Assembly: GCF_014851395.1 (NCBI RefSeq)
Contig: NW_024040040.1
Span: 15,957,000 to 16,020,999 of the forward strand
Source: Micropterus salmoides
Lineage: Eukaryota; Chordata; Actinopteri; Centrarchiformes; Centrarchidae
Direction: 5' to 3'
DNA length: 64,000 bases
In this document: piece after piece, positions 56,443-64,000 of the stretch
Numbering within the stretch: the first letter of the stretch is position 1
How the letters are laid out: each line of letters starts with the position of its first letter
Program-made: the position numbers and the translations under genes
The notes under the pieces: generated by a model
Told to the model about the DNA's origin: nothing
Databases searched by the model: none
The model's input: the letters and a program-made list of their open reading frames with translations, nothing else

Positions 56443-56984
56443 TAGGCAAGGCAAGGCAAGTTTATTTGTATAGCACATTTCAACAACAAGGCAATTCAAA
56501 GTGCTTTACATAAAACATAAAAGCAACAAATGGAAATTGAAAAAATAAAACACATTATAAAAACAGGATAAAAAACAGGGTAAAACAGGACAGTAAAAGT
56601 TACAGTGCAGAGTACAATCAGGGCACTGAAAATCTAAAACAATTCAGTGCTTTATAAACTAACAGCGGATTTTAAAATCAATTCTCTCACATACAGGAAG
56701 CCAATGTAAAGACCTCAGAACTGGAATGATGTGATCCACTTTTTTGGTCTTAGTGAGGACTCGAGCAGCAGCGTTCTGAATCAGCTGCAGCTGTCTGATG
56801 GATTTCTTAGGGAGCCCTGTAAAGACACCGTTACAGTAGTCAAGTTGACTGAAGATAAATGCATGGACAAGTTTGTCCAGGTCCTGCTGAGACATAAGTC
56901 CTCTAATCCTTGATACATTCTTCAGGTGATAGTAGGCTGACTTTGTAATTGTCTTAATGTGACTCCTTAGATTCAGTGTACATG
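56443..56984 (-). mobile_element. 5'-truncated LINE (L2/Rex1-like) with (TTGCC)n tail
   Basis: On the minus strand from about 56984 the readable protein goes through SHIKTITKSAYYHLKN, then LVHAFIFSQLDYCNG and LHWLPV, the C-terminal part of a fish non-LTR reverse transcriptase. The coding part breaks down after RIDFKI near 56660. A 3' UTR of about 200 bp follows, ending GTGCTATACAAATAAACTTG then three TTGCC units at 56456-56443. The 5' end is cut inside the reverse transcriptase, as usual for target-primed insertions. Confidence 0.85.
56659..56984 (-). pseudogene. Reverse transcriptase C-terminal remnant
   Basis: About 105 residues including LDKLVHAFIFSQLDYCNG, GLPKKSIRQLQLIQNAAAR and VDHIIPVLRSLHWLPV are open on the minus strand. 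The catalytic FADD region is absent because the copy is truncated upstream. Confidence 0.8.
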
Positions 56985-56999
56985 TTTAGCTATAGTATA

Positions 57000-58235
57000 C
57001 GGTTACTCCCATGCCTGCTGTATGAACAGAGCAGGAATACTGAACCTATATGCATATGTACATAAAAATGTACAACACAACCTTTTCATAAGTTACAAAT
57101 GGGTCTAAAAATTGAGAAGCACATGTTTTAGATTCATGAAGTGACTGACAGCCATGTTTTTGGAAAGATCTCTTCTCCCCCCTCCCTTTATCTTTTATTT
57201 GTGGAGACACGCTCACAGCTCTTTAAAGACACTCACGTCATAAAGACAAACTTGTGATGGGCAGATTTCTGGCACCATCAACATGTGCCTCTGTTTACAG
57301 ACATGAGTGTAATAGACCACTATGTCATTAACCAGTCCATTGAACTGACTAATAATATGACTTACATGAGGGAGGCCAAACCACTGGGTGCCAGTTAGGT
57401 TTTCCATTGCTATCAATTTCACAGTGCGTGTTGTCTGCCACTGTCATTTCTTCCCAATGCAGTCCTGGGATATAGGTAAAATTTGCAGCACAAATAATTT
57501 TTTTTTTTTTAATAGAAAAGTCAATGGACTTGACTGAAAAACAAGATGGGGATGTTAGCTTCCAGAAATGCAACACGTTGGTTTAGTTTGGCAGGCAGCT
57601 CGATGTATAACAACAGAAATTAGCATACTGTATGATGTGAAACTCAATTTAAAGAATTATTCAAATCATACCTATATGTACTGATTCTCTTTGACAAACC
57701 CCCCCCCCCCCAAACAACAAACTTATTTCTGCACGGCTACTTCGATGGTTGGAGGAATTTGCAGGCTTATAGCGCCAGCTTTTTATTCTACATTAACACC
57801 ACCAAGACTGAGCCAGGAAATGCTCTCCCAGCCCTAAAAACGTCATCTTGCTTGGTATTAAAGTCTCCTCTTCCAGACTGTTTTCTAATTGATTCCCTGC
57901 GGAGTTGGGCTGCACACTGGCATGACATCAGAAATCATCAGCATTCGCTCGTGTCAACGGAAAGAAAACAAAAAGGCAATCATGGAAAGACGGTCTTCTC
58001 TCCTTCATGGCGGCTCAAAGATATATATTGCAAGATTCAAATCTACAATGCAATGACAGTCTACTTATTTGTGACTTTGATATTGGGCCAGTCGATACTG
58101 CAACCTAAGAAACACAAACGCACCCAATAATAGACAGACAAGGCCGACTGCTATCACTACAATCCAGTCCCCCACATGCAACGCACAGAGGTTGCTGTAC
58201 GAGATGTAATAATAATTACAGAAGAAATCCAGCAG
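57000..58235. other. No gene seen
   Basis: About 1.2 kb. It contains a 13-C homopolymer at 57699-57711 and a 12-T tract near 57500. Nothing else is definable. Confidence 0.3.
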
Positions 58236-58239
58236 AATG

Positions 58240-58860
58240 AACAGAGCCTGCCAGCCTGATAGGGTGATAAGGAATTACTGAATCACGTTGGCGTGATTAT
58301 GAAAATACAAATAATTAAATCAAGATGCTAAAGCAACTCCTATCTATAATTTATAGGTGCCCGAAGAGTTTGAAACTGAATAAACAAGGCTCAGCTCCCT
58401 CCATGAGAAACATCCTAAGCTATTACCTTTGATTAAAGATTTTTCCAGCCTGTGAGGATGGACAAAATCCAAGCACCCTCAAATTGGATCAAATCATAGA
58501 GCAACACACACTAGAGCGTCTGATTAGAAAATGTTTTTTTTGTTGTTGTTTCTTGTATTGGAATGTAATCACAGCTTTTTAAACCAATATATTAATTAGT
58601 ACTCTGAGCACAATTAATTTAATCCTTATCAAATCTCGTGGCCCGTTTCGTGTTCTGAAGCTGCCAGCATAGAGATCATTAACTTCACATTTAATTTTCC
58701 TGTTTCACATATAATTTAGCATGCCATCTGGTACCGTAAGGAGGACAATCCAGGGAATCACTTGGCTCTCTGTCATATTTCAGATATACTATTTCTGGCT
58801 TTAAAGAGAATCGAGACGCTTAACACTTAGGGCAGGCAATATTGGTAACTATCATGCCCC
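58240..58860. promoter_or_regulatory. Candidate conserved non-coding element cluster
   Basis: Two repeat-free blocks (58240-58500 and 58620-58850) carry words such as GGCGTGATTATGAAAATAC, AATAATTAAATCAAGATGC, GATCATTAACTTCACATTTAA and CATATAATTTAGCATGCC. They are non-coding and enhancer-like. Confidence 0.32.
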
Positions 58861-59067
58861 AGAGTGCTACAGTGTGTTCTTATCAGTGGTGGAAGACGAT
58901 CCCAGATCCTTTATTTGAGTAAAAATGTCAGTACAACAATGCAAGGACTCCATTACAAGTAAAAACCCTGCAAGTAAAAGTATATACACAGAAGTATCAA
59001 ATTAAAGTACTGGTTCTGCAGTAAAATAGCCCCTGTGATTGATTATATCCGACATAATTAGATTATT

Positions 59068-59640
59068 AAAGGATATTTCAGTATTTTTAAACCTGGGCCC
59101 TTATTTCATATATTTTCGAGTCGAAGAGTAGTAGGTAGAAAAGATTTTGGAATCCGTGCAGTAGACGGCAACATATTCCTTCTGGGCAATCGCGCCCATC
59201 AAAATGACTTCCACAAAAAGTGTTTGCCACCAACAGGCTCAGACTGTAATACAAGGTGTCTGACACCATCATGGAAAAGGATCCCTACGAGTAATACCCG
59301 GTGACACCCTTTGTTTTTAACCAGAAACAGATGTCTTGCTCAAGCACAATTCTCACTCTGAAATCTTGTGAGAAGAGAGTTGTTGCAGGAAGACGGTGGT
59401 GGAAACGTGAGTCAGAGTTGGAGAGAGGATTTTTTGTGCTGAAGTAACGTTAGGAAATAAAGTCTTGCAGTTCTTCTACGTACGCAACAGCTCACCTCTC
59501 ATGAGATTTCAGAGCGAGATTTGTCCTTGAGCAAGATCTCTGTTCTCTTCTGTTTCCTAAACCTTTTGCTGTGACGACCAGTCAATTCAACACCGAAATA
59601 TGTGAAAATAGGGCCCAAGTTTAAAAAAGAATTATCCTTT
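59068..59640. mobile_element. MITE with long inverted repeats
   Basis: The left end reads AAAGGATATTTCAGTATTTT then TAAACCTGGGCCCTTATTTC. The right end complemented reads AAAGGATAATTCTTTTTTAA then ACTTGGGCCCTATTTTCAC. Most of the first ~45 bp pair. The 573-bp interior has no credible protein. The ends fit a common teleost element of uncertain superfamily. The target duplication is unclear. Confidence 0.7.
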
Positions 59641-59806
59641 CATACTGATGCAAGATTGCATAGCATTTTACTGATGTAGCCGTTAAAAGTTGTAGCAATA
59701 GTTACACAGTTAGGCAGTTTAGTCCAGAGACTCTTGACCCTCCAAGGTTTGATGTGTCATGAGGTGATTAATGGGTCGAGAAATATGGAAAAACCTTTTT
59801 CTTTTT

Positions 59807-60533
59807 CAGTGTTTCCCAAAGTGGATGCCTTGATGCCAAGGGTACTGCAAGATTTATATCCATGTTTTCACTTTATTGTTAGTTACTAAATTTTCCTAAT
59901 CTGTTTTCAAATGTATCAAAAAGAAGAATAAATCTCTACATTACCATATTAAAAACCCTGTTGATTGGCAATTATTCAAAACCTAAGACTGGTGAAAATA
60001 GCTCATGGTTGCCGGTTGTCATAGTAACCCAACACACTTTTCTATTTACACAGCAGTCAATAATAATGACTGCTGGAGAAGTAATGGAAACATTTGTCGC
60101 TGAAGCTCGAAGACATGCTGATACATCTCAGCCCAACAGTCTGGGACGCCAAAAATAACTAAAATTGGACTGTACGTTGAAAACCTCTCGGCCTACAGCT
60201 TTTAGTGAAGAACAGAAGCAAGCTGCCTAAACGCTGAAAACAAAATGTTGCAATGCTGCATAAGTTCAAGACCGAAGATGCCTCTTTAGCTAGCAAATAT
60301 GTTGAATTCTTCACACAATTGAAATGTGCATGAAAAACAGAAGCAATGCATGATGTGTGTGTGTGTTTTTTGTCCTTGAAACCCTGAAATGTTTTTAACT
60401 TTAATTTTTGAGCACTACAAGAAATGCAATTTACCAATTAGCATTGCTTGGTTTAACTCTTTTTAAAAAAACCTTTGTTGTAAATTAGTGTTTTTTTGTA
60501 AGAGGTCGCAAGCTAAAAGGTTGGGAACCATTG
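59807..60533. mobile_element. Old hAT-type element
   Basis: The left end is CAGTGTTTCCCAAAGTGG. The right end complemented is CAATGGTTCCCAACCTTTTA. Both are hAT-like termini (CAGTGGTTCCCAA...). 727 bp with no intact transposase. The 8-bp flanks do not match well, so the ends may be eroded. Confidence 0.5.
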
Positions 60534-60539
60534 TTATAT

Positions 60540-62820
60540 TCTTTAACAATGCATTGTTTTTTATAAGGTTGTTATATTTTGTAATGTAATATCTGTAACC
60601 TATAACGTACAGTAATAGCATAAAACAGACAGTACAGTAGATGAGTAAATGTACTTTCCACCACTGGTTCTGTCTGGGTCCTATCATAGCAGCTAACTGG
60701 ACTCCAGTTTTTTATTCATAGAACATCACATGAACTTCGAGTGTCCCACATTTCCCATCATATCTGCAGTGTGGTCGGCACTGTGCACCTCAAAGAAATG
60801 ATTATTGGACTGGATCTGCTGCTGGGAAATGGACTCCAGAAGGTCAGCGGGCAATGCTCATGTCCCCTGCCAGAGGAGACGAAGGGGTGGATGGGATATC
60901 CCCCGTGTCCTGTCTGGCCCCGGCGAGATTACGAGCAATGTAATAGGATCGTCCATTTTCTGTAATAGAACACAGAAAGGCTAAGCCCTGGCTTGGGTCT
61001 TACTCGTGCCCCAGATCACCTCCGAGGCAACAAAAAAATAAATATAACTCCATCTCTCCTTGCTCAGAGGAAAGGAAGCTTAGCTGCCTTTAGACGTGAG
61101 CAAAGATACACAGTGCTGCAAAATGGAACAACGCTTCCAAGCTACAAAAATCCCTGCTGAGCCGTAATGAGAAGCGAATAGACTGCGATAGGGAAGGCTT
61201 TGGCTGGATTTGTTTTTTCAACAGCATAGTGTATTTCATGTTGTTTAATTGGCTCATTTGCAAACTGATGATACACATTCAGAGATAATGGAGTGTCTGT
61301 TGAAATGCATGACACAACTGCACTCAGGCTGGAACTGGTACGAATGATGTCTCATTTTTATTGACAACTCAAACATTACATGGAAAACAATCAGCCTAGT
61401 GTGTACTTTTTTTGTGCTATTTGTCATGAAACGATTAAAGGAGTAACACATTCATTATGTTGATATGTTGCTATGTTTGTAGGTTTACAGCAGTGTTGAG
61501 AGGCAAAATCCTTAATTTGGTCTCTTGGGGCGTTCAACTTCCGTCCTCAGCAAGTCATTTCTTTCCCAGAGTTACTCCCTTGAGTATAACTCAGAAAAGG
61601 ATCTGAATTTGTATTGTCAATAGATGTTTGTTTCAGCATGGGAGTGTTTTTCAGAGGCAGTTCCATCTGAAAAGAGCTATAGATTGAATCATCCTGCTAA
61701 AGGGTGGCCCTCAGAAGTAAAAAGAATCCACTGCTCATGAGAATGCGATAGTCCTGCTACCCCTCTCTTTCAGGCTTCTTTGCTCTTAAGAGAGGCTACT
61801 CCAGGTTAAACCGACTTTGGCCAACTGTCACCCGTCTGCCTAGTTGCTATAGCAACTGCATTTCGTTCTTCAAACAAGATGCAATGAAGTTAGGGGAGTC
61901 CAATTCCCAGGGCTTCCCGAGGCGTCACTAGAGGACAAAACATTCAAAATGAATGTGGCTGAGAAAAATGAAAAATAAAAAAATAGGCTACACATGATTT
62001 CAATTCAGCAAGTCAGTTATCAAAACAGATAAACACCGTCGTCTGTTCCCTGTCCCTAGGCCTGGAATAGCAACCATCTGTTTTGACAATTTCCCAGAGT
62101 GCAACATTCCTCTTAATGAATGCTCAGACACTGCAAGTATAGTCTGCCACTGTGGTGCGGTGGTCTGGGGATGTTAATGAAACCTGAGGAGGGTGCAGGC
62201 AAAAAAAACATGAAGTTGACAGCTACATTAGCCATATCTAATCCATTCAATTCCCATTATTTCAAACAATGGGAGGCACAAACAATGCATCCCCATCATG
62301 CACATGTCTCCTGCAGCTAAAGCTATTTGATGCCAAACTTCTGGAGGAGGGGACTGACCGCGGGGGACGCCAGACGAAAGAGGAAAGTAATGAACACAGA
62401 CTGCATACTGGTAGGGACGAAAGAGAAGCTCTTTAAAAGAGGAGGGAAACTCTTTGAAAGTGAAGCCCTAACGTGTGTTTATCTGCAGGTGAGGCCAGAT
62501 CTTTGAAGAAACAAAAATTGGAAATACAGCAAATAAAAGAATGTCATGCTTGAAAAACACAGGGGCGCATAATGCGTCAGCAAATCGAGTCTCCCACCTT
62601 CAGTCAGACAGCAATGCCTCAACAACCTGACTTGTTGACTCGCCCTCACCCACTCAGGCCGAGCTCTCTCTAGCCCTTGCACCGAGGCAATTAGCCTCTT
62701 TAATTAAAAAGGATCCACTGTCAGTGACTGGCATACTGTATATTCTCTGTGCGGGTTATATCTGACTGCTGCATAGATTCACAAATGAGATGTTGAACTT
62801 TTAAATAAGGTTGTTCGGGA
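60540..62820. other. No gene seen
   Basis: About 2.3 kb, repeat-poor. 60700-61080 and 61080-61260 have balanced composition and could be conserved non-coding DNA. No exon is supported. Confidence 0.3.
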
Positions 62821-62829
62821 AGTAACATT

Positions 62830-62868
62830 GTTCAATGAGCGACTCATTTTGTGAGTCGCTCATTGAAC
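62830..62868. repeat. Perfect 17-bp hairpin
   Basis: GTTCAATGAGCGACTCA (62830-62846) and TGAGTCGCTCATTGAAC (62852-62868) are exact reverse complements around a TTTTG loop. The arms resemble the GAGTC-type words of the 17785-18395 repeat family. Confidence 0.92.
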
Positions 62869-63363
62869 TCATTCTGCAGTACATTGCATATTCTATCCAC
62901 TGTAAGCCTAATTTTGCACATGCTGAGTTGACGTCAGTGAGATAGTGTATCTCTCATAAACAGGAATTGAGTAGCAATTAAATTAAAAAAATGGACCTTG
63001 TAAGCTGCCATTTAAAGTTGCAATCCTTAAGATTTCACTCCTTGCTGAGAGACACCTGTGGGTGCTCTTTAGTAATACCCCGTCAGTCCTATAGTTCTGT
63101 TAGAAATGTCATGACGCGCAGCAAACATGCATTTAGCTGCTACCATGTCAGAAATGAAAGAAAGAAAACAGATGAAGAGCAACTGGTGTATCTGTTTACA
63201 GCATACATGCACAACAACATGAACTGTGGGCTCAGCGGATTCAATACATAACCGTTTCAAGAAGGAATATAGTCATCAATGATATCTGACATACTGATGT
63301 CAGTATGTCCATGTACCAGCTTTGTCTGGATGTAGTGAGACACAAGTTCAATACGCCTCTGTC
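62869..63363. other. No gene seen
   Basis: About 500 bp, AT-rich. Nothing definable. Confidence 0.3.
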
Positions 63364-63837
63364 TTAAAGGTGAGGTAAGCAATTCCAAACAAATTCAAAA
63401 TCAGCGAATGTCACCTCCTCCTGCTAGCTGTCTGTTCTGTGTGTGTGCTGAAAAACAATCAGATGTCTGTACACAGCCCTGGCACTGTACATGGGAAACA
63501 GACCAAGTCATACAACAGCCAGGATTTGTGTGTCAGCTAACAATAAATAATTTGCCAACGGACATTCCGCTTACTTTCTAGTTCACCCAGACATGCTGTT
63601 GTTGTGATGTTAGCTATAGTAGCAGGAGAGTTGTGAGAATCGCTTTTCGGTGCTGGTGTGCTGGCTCCAGAACGGTCTCGCCCTCTGCTTGTTAGCTTCA
63701 CAGCAGCAGCTGTAGCGACAGTTTGCTAACCCACAAAGTGGCAAACGTTAGCTACATTACTTGCTGTGTTGTTGTTTGCTCTATATCATGGTATTTGTCA
63801 TGTTGGATTCCACTAGAATCGCATACACCACCTTTAA
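63364..63837. mobile_element. Short inverted-repeat element with TTAA ends
   Basis: The left end TTAAAGGTGAGGTAAGCAATTC and the complemented right end TTAAAGGTGGTGTATGCGATTC agree at most positions over 22 bp. The TTAA at each end could be the target duplication, suggesting a piggyBac-like or other TTAA-targeting MITE. 474 bp, non-coding. Confidence 0.72.
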
Positions 63838-64000
63838 CTCCTTTTCACTTTCTGATTGTTTAGTGGAATGCTAATGCACTCGCAGATACTACTCCATCCC
63901 TCTCACGTTCATCTATCTTCTTGATTTATGACTTCATGCCACTAACAGGAGAATAACGGAAAAGAATGGTAAAATGTGGTTGAATCCCATGAAAAACAGG

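Overview
The window looks like euchromatic nuclear DNA of a ray-finned fish, probably a percomorph teleost. I infer this from three divergent Tc1-type transposons, several tRNA-derived SINEs with fish-type bodies and tails, LINE 3' ends ending in (TTGCC)n or GATG repeats, many short inverted-repeat elements flanked by TTAA or 8-bp duplications, long CA/TG microsatellites, and vertebrate splice sites. There is no bacterial-style gene organisation. Repeat identities come from recall of family consensus sequences and were not searched.

Left end (1-8.5 kb): a dispersed repeat (1-480) is followed by a tandem array of four minus-strand initiator-like tRNA units of the elongator Met-CAT type. Two are intact (972-1044, 1962-2034) and two decayed (about 636-708, 1489-1560), and the two intact ones sit in a ~520-bp direct duplication. 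A dead Tc1 element follows (2464-4035). The one protein gene I can assemble lies at 8009-5040 on the minus strand. It has four coding exons, canonical splice sites, three phase-1 introns and 281 residues. Its Q-x5-C-G and H-H...N-P motifs suggest a papain-like, C39-type cysteine-peptidase fold. A palindromic NRF1-type site and a YY1-type site ~350-420 bp upstream are a plausible housekeeping-type promoter.

The rest (8.5-64 kb) has no gene I can support. It holds an old repeat landscape: Tc1 elements at 35813-37215 and 45920-47505, SINEs, LINE tails, hAT-like elements, other short inverted-repeat elements and microsatellites. Between these are long repeat-poor stretches with the AT-rich, homeodomain-site-like texture of conserved non-coding DNA (about 11.5, 16.3, 34.5-35.1, 40.3-40.7, 51.4-52.5 and 58.2-58.8 kb). 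This fits a large intron or a regulatory desert near a developmental gene, but that is inference. A possible 21-nt microexon at 28437-28457 has a neural-microexon-like 3' splice site and would fit the large-intron reading.

I did not find a convincing new multi-gene system. The most interesting items are the unrecognised C39-like gene, the candidate microexon, the tRNA-Met duplication, two perfect 17-bp hairpins and the layered transposon insertions.
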